Shown: one piece after another, positions 24,013 through 31,425 of the stretch
How positions within the stretch are numbered: position 1 is the first letter of the stretch
Layout: each line of letters starts with the position of its first letter
DNA from: Azospirillum sp.
GTDB taxonomy: Bacteria; Pseudomonadota; Alphaproteobacteria; Azospirillales; Azospirillaceae
Length of the DNA: 39,403 nt
Assembly (NCBI GenBank): GCA_016124535.1
Contig: WGNK01000065.1
Span: 1-39,403 of the forward strand
Direction of reading: 5' to 3'
Translations under genes and position numbers: made by a program
Notes under the pieces: model-generated
The model's database searches: none
What the model was told of the DNA's origin: nothing
What the model saw: the letters and a program-made list of their open reading frames with translations, nothing else

Positions 24013-24366
24013 ATGCCCTACGCCGCACCACGCCATTGCCCCAAGCCAGGCCATGCCCCGTTCACCGGCCCGAGGTGCCCCGTCTGCGCACAGGCTGGCA
24101 AAGCTGCGGCCGATGCCCGACGCCCGGACGCCAAGGCCCGAGGGTATGGGGCGGACTGGAAGAAGCTTCGGGCAGAGCTGATGCCCGAGGGGACATCGTG
24201 CCGCTTGTGCGGCTACGAGGCCAGCCACCTTGACCACATCCTGCCCAAGGCGCGCGGCGGCACCGACGATCCTTCGAACCTGCAACCGCTCTGCCATCGC
24301 TGTCATAGTACTAAGACCGATAGCGAAGACGGAGGCTTTGGCAACCGGAAGATGCGAAGGGGATAG
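24013..24366 (+). CDS. HNH endonuclease of the packaging module
   Basis: A 117-residue nuclease. Zinc-binding CxxC pairs frame the HNH core: CRLCGYEASHLDHILPKARGG, then DDPSNLQPLCHRCHSTKT, with the metal-binding DH, the central N and the final H all present. An earlier CPVC pair and a basic segment precede the core. HNH proteins next to TerS and TerL are needed for cos-type DNA cutting in HK97-like phages and cf-PICIs, which implies cos packaging for this element. It starts 4 bases after the connector stop. Confidence 0.9.
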   Translation: MPYAAPRHCPKPGHAPFTGPRCPVCAQAGKAAADARRPDAKARGYGADWKKLRAELMPEGTSCRLCGYEASHLDHILPKARGGTDDPSNLQPLCHRCHSTKTDSEDGGFGNRKMRRG

Positions 24367-24461
24367 GGGGCTCGGAATTTTGATTAGGGGAGCGGAAACC
24401 GGGCGGGGAACCTCCCTCCCGATAGAGCCGAATTGAGCAAATACGAACCGGGAACAAAGCC

Positions 24462-24863
24462 ATGCGCGGACGGAAACCAGAATTGAAGGCGATCGAAGGC
24501 GGGCTGTCCCGGCTGCCGCCGGCTCCGTCCTGGCTGCCGACCGAGGCGAAGGCGGAATGGCGCCGCGTTGTCCCCGGCCTTCGCCAGCGCAAGACCCTGA
24601 CCCGCGAAGACCTGCCGATGCTCGAAGCCTACTGTCTGGCATCGGGCACAGTGCGGCGGATGCAAGCGACGATCGCCACCGAGGGGGACATGGTGACGAA
24701 CGACAAGGGCGACCAGAAGCGCCACCCGGCCTTTCAAACCCTGTTCCAGGCCCTGACCGAGACGCGCCGGCTCGCCGCCGAGCTGGGCTTGACGCCCGCC
24801 AGCCGCTGCAAGGCCGCCGCCACGGGAACCGACGATGACGACCTTTCCGACCTGGATCTCTGA
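24462..24863 (+). CDS. terS: Small terminase subunit, P27 family
   Basis: A 133-residue DNA-recognition subunit. The start MRGRKPELKAIEGG, the WLPTEAKAEWRRVVPGL segment, the LTREDLPMLEAYCLA helix and the C-terminal HPAFQTLFQALTETRRLAAELGLTPASR are all hallmarks of the P27-type TerS. It selects the element's cos or pac site and recruits TerL. The acidic C-terminus (DDDDLSDLDL) overlaps the start of TerL by 29 bases. The 95-base gap after HNH holds no obvious gene. Confidence 0.9.
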   Translation: MRGRKPELKAIEGGLSRLPPAPSWLPTEAKAEWRRVVPGLRQRKTLTREDLPMLEAYCLASGTVRRMQATIATEGDMVTNDKGDQKRHPAFQTLFQALTETRRLAAELGLTPASRCKAAATGTDDDDLSDLDL

Positions 24864-26427
24864 CGGCTCGCCGATCGCCGACCCGCTGGGCTACGGGCAA
24901 CGGGCGGTTGATTTCCTGCGTCGGCTCCGGCACCCCAAGAGCACGTTGCCCCGGCGCCAGTTTCAGCTTGCCGAATTTCAGGAACGCATTGTCCGGCGCA
25001 TCTACGGCCCGCGGCACCAGGACGGCCGGCGGATCGTGCGCAACGTCGTGCTGTTGCTGCCGCGTGGTGGTCGCAAGACGTCGCTCGGGGCCGGGCTCGG
25101 GTTGCTTCACACAATCGGCCCCGAGAAAGTGCCGGGCGGGCTGGCGCTGTTCGCCGCCAGCGACCGGGAGCAAGCCCGCATTGGCTTTGAGGAAGCTGCG
25201 GCTATCTGCCGTGAGGATCCGCGGATTGCTGAAAGGCTCAGGTTCATCGATTACCGGCATCGCATCGAACACCCGAAATCCGGCTGTTCCCTGCGCGCGA
25301 TATCCTGCGACGCGGCCCGATCCCACGGCACGACACCAACCTTCGCCCTTGTGGACGAGTTGCACGCTTGGCCCAAGCGCGACCTGTGGGACGTGATCCG
25401 AACCGGCCTGGTCAAGGTACCGGGCTCCCTGTCCGTGGTGATCACCACCGCCGGCAGGGGACAGGAAAATGTCGCTCATGACATCGTGGATTATGCCCGC
25501 AAGGTCGCCCGCGGGGAGATCGACGATCCCGGTACCCTGCCCATACTTTTCGAGACGCCGGCCGACGCGGACTGGCGGGACGAGGCGCTTTGGTTCCGCG
25601 TCAACCCCGGCCTGGCGCAAGGCTTCCCGGACCTCGAAGGACTGCGCCAGCTTGGCAGAGAAGCCGAGAACCGGCCCGCCGATCGCGAGGCATTTCGCCA
25701 GCTACATCTGAACGTCTGGTTGGATCACTCGACCGACCCCTTCGTCGAGATGACGGTCTATGACCTGGGCGCGGTGTCGCTCGACCTGGCCGAACTGGCC
25801 ACGGCGCCTTGCTGGCTCGGGGTTGACCTGTCTTCGAATTCGGACCTCACCGTCGTGGTCGCGTGCTGGCGCGTCGGCACCGGCTATGCCGTCTTGCCGC
25901 ATTTCTTTTGCCCAATGGACAATCTCCGGGGCCGGCAAGACCGCGATGGCGTGCCTTATGTGCGCTGGGCTGACGAAGGCCATATCGAACCGACGCCGGG
26001 CAACGTGGTCGATTTCCGCGCGGTCGAAGACTGCATTCGGGACCTGTGCGAGCGCTTCGACGTTCAACAGATCGGACTCGACCCGCACCTTGCCCGAAGC
26101 ACCATCAATAATCTGACCGAGGACGGATTCCCGGCTGTGGAAGTTCGCCAAGGCTGGATCACCATGGCTCCCGCGATCAAGGAACTCGAAAGGGCGATCG
26201 TCGGCCGGCAATTCCAGCACGGCGGGCATCCGGTCTTGCGCTGGTGTTTTGACAATATCCAAGTCGAGACCGACCGCGCCGGCAACCGCCTATTCAGCAA
26301 GGGCAAGGCGCGCGACCGGATCGACGGTGCGGTTGCTTGTGCCATCGCAATATCTCTGGCGTCGAATGCTGACGATGGACCGAGCGTCTATGAAACTGAG
26401 CGTGACGGCGAATATCTGTTCGTGTGA
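24835..26427 (+). CDS. terL: Large terminase subunit
   Basis: A 530-residue packaging motor with N-terminal ATPase and C-terminal nuclease. Walker A is LPRGGRKTS (75-83; K81 and T82 kept, the usual Gly before Lys replaced by Arg). Walker B is FALVDELHAW (D174, E175) and the coupling segment is VVITTAGRG. The nuclease begins with GVDLSSNSDLT (D331) and ends with an acidic residue in RDRIDGAVA. Full length for the HK97-type family, intact throughout. Its own terminase set means this element does not rely on a helper's TerL, unlike classical PICIs that only redirect packaging with TerS. Confidence 0.93.
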   Translation: MTTFPTWISDGSPIADPLGYGQRAVDFLRRLRHPKSTLPRRQFQLAEFQERIVRRIYGPRHQDGRRIVRNVVLLLPRGGRKTSLGAGLGLLHTIGPEKVPGGLALFAASDREQARIGFEEAAAICREDPRIAERLRFIDYRHRIEHPKSGCSLRAISCDAARSHGTTPTFALVDELHAWPKRDLWDVIRTGLVKVPGSLSVVITTAGRGQENVAHDIVDYARKVARGEIDDPGTLPILFETPADADWRDEALWFRVNPGLAQGFPDLEGLRQLGREAENRPADREAFRQLHLNVWLDHSTDPFVEMTVYDLGAVSLDLAELATAPCWLGVDLSSNSDLTVVVACWRVGTGYAVLPHFFCPMDNLRGRQDRDGVPYVRWADEGHIEPTPGNVVDFRAVEDCIRDLCERFDVQQIGLDPHLARSTINNLTEDGFPAVEVRQGWITMAPAIKELERAIVGRQFQHGGHPVLRWCFDNIQVETDRAGNRLFSKGKARDRIDGAVACAIAISLASNADDGPSVYETERDGEYLFV

Positions 26428-26435
26428 GGTGTGAA

Positions 26436-26969
26436 ATGATGCAGCTTTCCGATATCGCCAGCCGGGTTCAGCGAGCATTGCGGCCGGTCGGACAAGACCT
26501 GACGTACCGGGTCACGACCTCTTTCGCGCCCAAGGCCGCCGCAACCGTCAGCGCCGGCGCCAGTTCGATCACGCTCGGCACACTGCCCGCCGGAATGACC
26601 GGTGTTATGGCCAACGACACCTTCGGCGCCGGGGTCTACCGCATAACCGCCGATGTTCCGGCTATTTCCGGGACGATCGTCGCCAGTTTCACGCCGCCGC
26701 TCGTTTCCCAGATCAGTTCCGGCGCGACGGTGACAGTAATCCGCTATACCGACTCCCCCTGTTTGGGTTTTGTCGAATGGCTCGATACCTCAAGCGAATT
26801 GGCGCCGGGGATTTCGGTCAAGGACGGGCGGATTACCGTCTTGGCGGATTCGCTGCCCCTGACCCCGAAGGCACTGGACACCGTCATCGTGGACGGCAAG
26901 CCACGGTCGATCAAAAACGCTGCCCGCGACCCGGCAAGCGCCATGTGGGTGTTGCTGGTGTCAGGATAG
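26436..26969 (+). CDS. Head-closure (stopper) protein candidate
   Basis: A 177-residue protein with an N-terminal helix (LSDIASRVQRALRPVGQDLTYRV) followed by a long Ala/Thr/Val beta-rich region and a C-terminal VIVDGKPRSIKNAARDPASAMWVLLVSG. The last part resembles the end of phage stopper/neck proteins, where the head is sealed and the tail docks. It is the last gene of the element and the only structural product beyond the connector, so it would be the interface for a helper's tail. Start: ATG 26436 (a second ATG follows at once) with GAGGTG upstream. No tail tube, terminator or tape-measure gene follows. Confidence 0.55.
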   Translation: MMQLSDIASRVQRALRPVGQDLTYRVTTSFAPKAAATVSAGASSITLGTLPAGMTGVMANDTFGAGVYRITADVPAISGTIVASFTPPLVSQISSGATVTVIRYTDSPCLGFVEWLDTSSELAPGISVKDGRITVLADSLPLTPKALDTVIVDGKPRSIKNAARDPASAMWVLLVSG

Positions 26970-26982
26970 CGAAAGCGGATTT

Positions 26983-27002
26983 GGTGATCCCGCGGTGCTT
27001 CC
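26983..27002 (+). repeat. 20-bp direct repeat near right end of the element
   Basis: Perfect copy of 12174-12193 in the same orientation, 28 bases inside the right attachment core and 13 bases after the last gene. Confidence 0.7.
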
Positions 27003-27030
27003 TAACCTCGTGCCCGTCACTGCCGCCGAA

Positions 27031-27103
27031 CCCGCTAAGTCCTTGGTGCCCCCGGCCAGACTCGAACTGGCACGCTGTTACCAGCAACAGATTTTGAGTC
27101 TGC
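27031..27103. repeat. Right attachment site, restoring the tRNA-Leu 3' end
   Basis: 73 bp identical to 11977-12049. It supplies the 3' 60 nt of the intact tRNA-Leu gene, so integration leaves a functional tRNA. The first mismatch to the left copy is at 27104, inside the tRNA D-arm/anticodon-stem side. Confidence 0.95.
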
Positions 27104-27130
27104 CGCGTCTACCGATTCCGCCACAGGGGC
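27044..27130 (-). tRNA. tRNA-Leu (anticodon CAA)
   Basis: An 87-nt class II tRNA on the minus strand with encoded CCA. The acceptor stem pairs GCCCCTG with CGGGGGC, the anticodon loop is CTCAAAA (anticodon CAA, codon UUG), a long variable arm follows (TGCTGGTAACAGCG) and the T arm is GCCAG-TTCGAGT-CTGGC. It is the integration target of the element to its left. Confidence 0.95.
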
Positions 27131-27309
27131 TGGCCGGCCGTGATCATAGCGGATCGCGCGGACGGGTCAATTGCTTGTCGCAGGCGGGACGGCGGGCCGC
27201 CGAAAAATGACATGGCTGCCTCGCCGTTTGGAGATTCCCAATAATCTGTACCTACTAGTATGTTTTATTCGTCAGAGGCGATCGCGATTGACCGATAAGG
27301 GAGGCTCCC

Positions 27310-27723
27310 ATGCCATTGGTGCGTATTTCGCTGAAGCGAGGAGATCCGGCACGGCGCCGGGCCGTGGCCGACGGCGTTCACCGCGCCCTGGTCGAAACCG
27401 TCGGCGTGCCGCCGGATGACCGCTTTCAGGTCATCACCAGTCACGACGAGGATCTGGTCTACGACCCCAACTATCTTGGCATCCGGCGCAGCGACGACGT
27501 CGTGCTGATCCAGATTTTCCTCTCGACCGGACGCACGGTAGACCAGAAAAAGGCGCTCTACCGCAGCATCGCCGATCGTTTGGCGGCGGATCCGGGTCTG
27601 CGCCCGGAGGACGTTTTCGTGAATTTGGTCGAAACCACCCGGGCAGACTGGTCGTTCGGCAACGGCATCGCCCAATACGCCGATGCACCGCCGCCCCACC
27701 TGGTCGCGGCTCCCGCGGCGTAA
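27310..27723 (+). CDS. Tautomerase-family protein (MIF superfamily)
   Basis: A 137-residue enzyme of the two-motif tautomerase type. The mature N-terminal proline (MPLVRISLKRG) is the catalytic base in this superfamily. VPPDDRFQVITSHDEDLVYDPNYLGI and VLIQIFLSTGRTVDQKKALYRSIADRLA are characteristic of the Tautomerase_2 group, which includes cis-3-chloroacrylate- and malonate-semialdehyde-type members; the substrate cannot be told. A GGGAGG ribosome binding site precedes the ATG. It sits 15 bases before a TetR-family gene on the same strand, probably one autoregulated operon. Confidence 0.85.
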   Translation: MPLVRISLKRGDPARRRAVADGVHRALVETVGVPPDDRFQVITSHDEDLVYDPNYLGIRRSDDVVLIQIFLSTGRTVDQKKALYRSIADRLAADPGLRPEDVFVNLVETTRADWSFGNGIAQYADAPPPHLVAAPAA

Positions 27724-27738
27724 ACCAAGGAGGGGACG

Positions 27739-28332
27739 ATGGCGCGGGATCGTCTGTCCAAACGCGACGCCATCGTCGAGGCGGTCAAGGCGCTGCTGTG
27801 GGAACGCGGCTATCAGGCGATGAGCCCGCGCGACGTGCTTGCCCGCAGCGGCGCCGGTCAAGGCAGCCTCTACCACCATTTCGAGGGCAAGCTCGCCTGC
27901 GCGGTGGCGGCATTGCAGGAGGTCGCGGCCGAGGAGGTGGCGGCAATCGACGCCATCTTCGCCGCTCCGGCGCCACCGCTCCTGCGGGTGCGCAATTACC
28001 TGCAGCGCGAGCGCGACGCCTTGCGCGGCTGCCGCCTGGCACGGCTGGCCAATGAGGCGGCGATCGGCGAACCGGCATTTCGCCAGCCGATCGCCGCGTT
28101 CCTCGACCGGATCGCCGGACATCTGGAGGAGAATCTGGCGGCGGCCCAGCAGAGCGGCGCCCTGCCCGACCAGTTGGATCGGGCCGCCCTGGCCGCGGCG
28201 CTCGTGGCGGCGGTCGAAGGCGGCTTCATCCTGGCCCGCGCCCACTGGGACCCGGCGCGGATGACGCAGGCGATTGCCGGCGCGATCCAACTGCTCGACG
28301 CGGTGAGCGGCCCAAACGGCGACCGGTCCTGA
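27739..28332 (+). CDS. TetR/AcrR-family transcriptional regulator
   Basis: A 197-residue regulator. The N-terminal helix-turn-helix (RDAIVEAVKALLWERGYQAMSPRDVLARSGAGQGSLYHHFEGK) is textbook TetR; the all-helical ligand-binding part is Ala-rich and of the LmrA/YxaF-like type, with a CRLARLANEAA segment. It probably controls the tautomerase operon in response to a small hydrophobic ligand. Its AAGGAGG ribosome binding site lies in the 15-base gap after the tautomerase gene. It converges with the ion-channel gene, 31 bases away; a short direct repeat of GGCTGCCGATCACT lies between them. Confidence 0.87.
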   Translation: MARDRLSKRDAIVEAVKALLWERGYQAMSPRDVLARSGAGQGSLYHHFEGKLACAVAALQEVAAEEVAAIDAIFAAPAPPLLRVRNYLQRERDALRGCRLARLANEAAIGEPAFRQPIAAFLDRIAGHLEENLAAAQQSGALPDQLDRAALAAALVAAVEGGFILARAHWDPARMTQAIAGAIQLLDAVSGPNGDRS

Positions 28333-28363
28333 TCAGGCCCGGCTGCCGATCACTGGCTGCCGA

Positions 28364-29512
28364 TCACTGGGGCGGCCCGGCCACCCGTTCGACCGCACCG
28401 GCAAGGGCGGCGGCGATCTTGTCCGCCGGCGCCCCAAGGTCATCATCGATCAGGACGAAGAGGGCTGCGGCCTCGACCGCGGCGGCTCCGACCGGGTTGG
28501 TGTGGACGCCGCCCTCGGCATCGGCATAGGCCAGCGGCGTCCCGATGCCGGCCTGGAGAATCCGCAGGCATAACTCGACCCAGGCGCCGCACCATGGCGG
28601 AGAGAGGTCGATCCGGCGGCATTCATTGCCTTCGGCGGTGAACAGATCGGTGATGATCTCCTCGGCACCGGGGGCCACGATCGCGCGCGCCAGCATCTCC
28701 GGATAGCCGCGCAACGGACGCACCACCGCGCTGGCGCCGCAGGCACGCAGTCGCTCGCGGTTGCCGTCGTCGACGCATTCGGCGATCACCGGGCAGGAGC
28801 AGCCGGCTTTGCGGATGCGGTCGATGGCGTCGAAGGTGATGGCGTCGCTGATCGCGTCAGCCTCGGTGTCGGCCAATACCACCACGGCGCGCGCCGCCTC
28901 CGGCCGGACCGCCGCCAGCGCCGCCCGATCGGCTGGCCGGCCGGTGCGGTGGACCACGCCAAGGTCGCGCAAGCTGAGCGGCAGACCCTGGTCGCCGAAC
29001 ACCGGGGTCAGCAACTCGGCGGGGGTTGCCGCCCAGGCTTCGGCCTTGCGCACCTGACCCAGCAGGCGTTCGAAGAACTCGATCGACTGTTCGAGCGAGC
29101 GATGGTTGGGCGTGCCGATGATCAGCAGATGGTCGGTCATGTTCCAGTTCCACAGCCCATGAAGCTTGCGCTCGGCGCGCTCGCTCTTGAAATCGAGCCA
29201 GTCATTGATCGCCTTGGCCAGCACGAAGATGGCGCCGACATACATCAGCGCCATGGTCGCAAGCCGGCCTTCGACCGTCTTGGCCGCAAGGTCGCCATAG
29301 CCAACGGTCATGATCGTGGTCGCGGTCAGCCAGGCGCCCTCGAACACGCTCATGCCTTCGAACAGCGCCATCGCCGCGGTGTGCAGGGCGACAATCGCGA
29401 CCAGCCACAGGGCGAGCCGCAGCGGCACCCGGCCGGCATCGGCGTCTGTCCAGTAACGGCGCCATCGTCGCTTGCGGAACCATTTGAGCAGGAGTCCCTG
29501 GATCATCGCCAT
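28364..29512 (-). CDS. Potassium channel-like protein with cytoplasmic RCK/TrkA-N domain
   Basis: A 382-residue inner-membrane protein with two membrane helices (about 30-50 and 85-105) flanking a pore loop with a perfect K+ selectivity filter, TTIMTVGYGDL (TVGYGD, 69-74). The cytoplasmic region begins with DHLLIIGTPNHRS, a TrkA-N/RCK-like start with an altered nucleotide-binding glycine pattern, followed by AVVVLADTEADAISDA and CPVIAECVDDGNRERLRACGA, which are typical RCK strands. It is the last gene of the minus-strand operon, 36 bases after the YjfC-like gene. Channels of this kind are known neighbours of PspA and YjfC-type genes, suggesting a response to membrane potential change. Confidence 0.85.
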   Translation of the reverse strand: MAMIQGLLLKWFRKRRWRRYWTDADAGRVPLRLALWLVAIVALHTAAMALFEGMSVFEGAWLTATTIMTVGYGDLAAKTVEGRLATMALMYVGAIFVLAKAINDWLDFKSERAERKLHGLWNWNMTDHLLIIGTPNHRSLEQSIEFFERLLGQVRKAEAWAATPAELLTPVFGDQGLPLSLRDLGVVHRTGRPADRAALAAVRPEAARAVVVLADTEADAISDAITFDAIDRIRKAGCSCPVIAECVDDGNRERLRACGASAVVRPLRGYPEMLARAIVAPGAEEIITDLFTAEGNECRRIDLSPPWCGAWVELCLRILQAGIGTPLAYADAEGGVHTNPVGAAAVEAAALFVLIDDDLGAPADKIAAALAGAVERVAGPPQ

Positions 29513-29548
29513 CGCCCGACCCTATGACGCGGCGCGCGGTTCATGCGA

Positions 29549-30766
29549 TCACTCCGCAATCACATGGGGTACGAAGCGGCTGGTATTGACGGTGATCGGG
29601 CCGTCGTCTTCACGCACGCCGATGCCGCAGGCATGGCCGCCGCACAGCCACGAGCCGATTACCGCGTGATGCATTGCGCCGGCCAGGTCGCGGAATATCG
29701 GCAGTGGATGGGCCGCCTGAACCACCGCCCCCTCAGCGCCATAGGGTCCCCCCTGGACAAGCACGCCACCGGGTAGGGCTGGATCGACCAGACGGATATT
29801 GGCGCCTTCGCGCGATAGCAGCGGCTTGATCACATGGCGCGGGCCGATACCGTCCGGCCATGGCCGCTCGGCGAAGCCGGCGGGCAGCAAGTTGGGGTGG
29901 CCAGGAAACAGCCGCCACAGCCAGACCAGCAACCCCTTGTTCGACAACACCATCTTCCATAACGGCTCGATCATCCGCGGGGCTTCCGGTCCGATCAGAT
30001 GGACGCCGTAGTCTTCCTCGACCAGGAACTCCCAGGGGTAGAGCTTGAACAGGGTCTGAATGACCCGGTCGTCGAGATCGGTCAGCCGGCCAACCGCATC
30101 AACGCCGATCTCCTCGATGAAAATCAGCTCGGTCGCGAGCCCGGCCTGGTGGGCGCAATCCTGCAGGTAGCGGGTGTTTCCCAGATCCTCGGGGTTCTCG
30201 GCGACGCAGGCGAAATGCATCAGGCCGCCGCCATAGGGCGGCGACAGCAACCGATCCATCCCGGGCCGCCACCGGCCGAAGGCCGCGATCAGGGCCTCCT
30301 GGATGCTGTTGAACTGGTCGCAACCGGGCGCGATCAGGCCGCGCTCGGTCGCCTGCTCCAACCAGATCCACTGGAAGAACGCCGATTCATAGAGCGCGGT
30401 CGGCGTGTCGCCGTTGAGCTCCAGCAGCTTGGCAGGCCCCTGCCCGTTGTAGCTCAGATCGAACCGGGCGTAGAGCGCGGGGTCGCCGCGCTGCCAGCTG
30501 TCTCTCAGCGGCTGCCACCAGGGCTCGGGAATCGCCAGCGAGTGCAGCAACTCGTCATCGCGGGCGGCGCGCGCGACAACCTCCAGGCACATTGCCATCA
30601 ATTCGGCGCTGGGGTCTTCGAGGTCGCGCTCGATCTGGTCCAGGGTGAACCGGTAGCAGGCCTCCTCGAACCAGTAGGGCTTGCCGTACATGGTGTGGAA
30701 GTCGAAGCCCAGGCGTTCGGCGGTCTCTTTCCAGTCGTGACGGGGGGCGACCGGAAGCCGTTGCAT
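29549..30766 (-). CDS. yjfC: Glutathionylspermidine synthase-like ATP-grasp ligase (YjfC/YgiC family)
   Basis: A 405-residue protein close to the E. coli YjfC/YgiC type, which contain only the synthetase half of bifunctional Gsp. Conserved segments: YNGQGPAKLLELNGDTPTALYESAFFQW (substrate and metal region), LTDLDDRVIQTLFKLYPWE, NKGLLVWLWRLFPGHPNLLP, the ATP-grasp KPLLSREGANI, and C-terminal SWLCGGHACGIGVREDDG then NTSRFVPHVI. Such enzymes are expected to form an amide bond, perhaps between a peptide and a polyamine; substrate is unproven. I start at ATG 30766 (family N-terminus), 13 bases after the stop of the DUF1190 gene; the longer frame is Pro/Arg-rich and overlaps that gene. Confidence 0.85.
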   Translation of the reverse strand: MQRLPVAPRHDWKETAERLGFDFHTMYGKPYWFEEACYRFTLDQIERDLEDPSAELMAMCLEVVARAARDDELLHSLAIPEPWWQPLRDSWQRGDPALYARFDLSYNGQGPAKLLELNGDTPTALYESAFFQWIWLEQATERGLIAPGCDQFNSIQEALIAAFGRWRPGMDRLLSPPYGGGLMHFACVAENPEDLGNTRYLQDCAHQAGLATELIFIEEIGVDAVGRLTDLDDRVIQTLFKLYPWEFLVEEDYGVHLIGPEAPRMIEPLWKMVLSNKGLLVWLWRLFPGHPNLLPAGFAERPWPDGIGPRHVIKPLLSREGANIRLVDPALPGGVLVQGGPYGAEGAVVQAAHPLPIFRDLAGAMHHAVIGSWLCGGHACGIGVREDDGPITVNTSRFVPHVIAE

Positions 30767-30779
30767 CACCGGCCGCGGA

Positions 30780-31376
30780 TCAGCTGCTGACGCCGAACGA
30801 ACTGGCGCGCGAGCCGAAGCCGCCGCGCGAGATCGTGGTGGTGCGCGGTGCCGGCGAGATCGAACTCGGCTTGACCCAGGTCGAACCGGTGCTGCGCGAC
30901 ACTTCGGTATTGCTGCCGGTCCGCCAGGAACCGGGGGAATAATAGGTGGAACTACCACTCCAGTTGCGCCGACCCTCGTCAGGGCGATAAAGCGGCTCGG
31001 CCGAGCGGCCCAGGCTGTTGAGCGCTTGGCTGACCAGAAAGCCCGACATCAACGGCAGCCAGAACGAGCCACCGCCGGAATCGCCGCCGCTGACCCCGCT
31101 TTGGGGCCGATATTCGCAGCGCGTCGCACCGAAATCGGCCTCGCAGTCCGACTGGCTGGCGTAGCGCGGAGCAACCCGGGGATGTTCTTTCTTGGCCTGC
31201 TCGAAGCTGTTGCGGCAATAGGTTTCGGTGTAGACGCCGCTGGCGATGCACTCGTCGACGCTGGCATAGACTTCGGCCTTTTGCGCATCCTCGCCGCAAC
31301 CGGCCAGGGCAACCGCGGCCGATCCCATCAGCAGCAACCGGACCTGGGCTGATCGCTTCGTCGGCTTGGACGTCAT
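30780..31376 (-). CDS. DUF1190 (YgiB/YjfM-like) lipoprotein
   Basis: A 198-residue protein with a lipoprotein signal (LLLMGSAAVALAGC, C27). The mature part has the DUF1190 cysteine pattern (VYASVDECIASG, TYCRNSFEQAKKEHP, YASQSDCEADFGATRCEY), then a Gly/Ser-rich linker and the FWLPLMSGFLVSQAL segment, and a Ser/Thr/Arg-rich tail ending in GGFGSRASSFGVS. In E. coli ygiB-ygiC and yjfM-yjfC the same two families are adjacent, matching the layout here. Function is unknown; localisation to the envelope is inferred from the lipobox. It overlaps nothing and lies 49 bases after the second ligase-like gene. Confidence 0.85.
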   Translation of the reverse strand: MTSKPTKRSAQVRLLLMGSAAVALAGCGEDAQKAEVYASVDECIASGVYTETYCRNSFEQAKKEHPRVAPRYASQSDCEADFGATRCEYRPQSGVSGGDSGGGSFWLPLMSGFLVSQALNSLGRSAEPLYRPDEGRRNWSGSSTYYSPGSWRTGSNTEVSRSTGSTWVKPSSISPAPRTTTISRGGFGSRASSFGVSS

Positions 31377-31425
31377 CGGCGGGGCTTCCCTCAGGCTGGC
31401 GTCATGGGATCGGCAAAACTTAAGC

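Larger units (their letters stand above)
11977..27103 (+). mobile_element. Integrated capsid-forming phage satellite (cf-PICI-like) at tRNA-Leu
   Basis: Bounded by identical 73-bp direct repeats of the tRNA-Leu 3' part, giving a unit of 15,054 bp. Content in order: integrase, TumE/TumA-like pair, AT-rich cargo, AlpA-like regulator, primase parts, TOPRIM-DUF927 primase-helicase, portal, protease-capsid fusion, accessory head protein, connector, HNH, TerS, TerL, head-closure candidate. There is no major tail protein, tape measure, tail tip, holin, endolysin or CI-like repressor. All head genes are full length with coupled starts, which argues against random decay of a prophage. Known cf-PICIs carry integrase, AlpA, primase and an HK97-type capsid-packaging block and take tails from helper phages; the match is by gene content only. 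Confidence 0.8.

Noticed and set aside
23911..25620. 569-codon minus-strand open frame across connector, HNH, TerS and TerL genes
   Set aside because: Antisense to four recognisable packaging genes; its product is low-complexity Arg/Pro-rich.
11977..27103. Complete temperate prophage or gene transfer agent
   Set aside because: No tail, lysis or repressor genes, and GTA clusters lack integrase, primase and att repeats. A satellite explains the content better.
30767..30958. Longer form of the YjfC-like ligase starting at 30958
   Set aside because: The added residues are Pro/Arg/Ala-rich and overlap the end of the DUF1190 gene; family similarity starts at ATG 30766.
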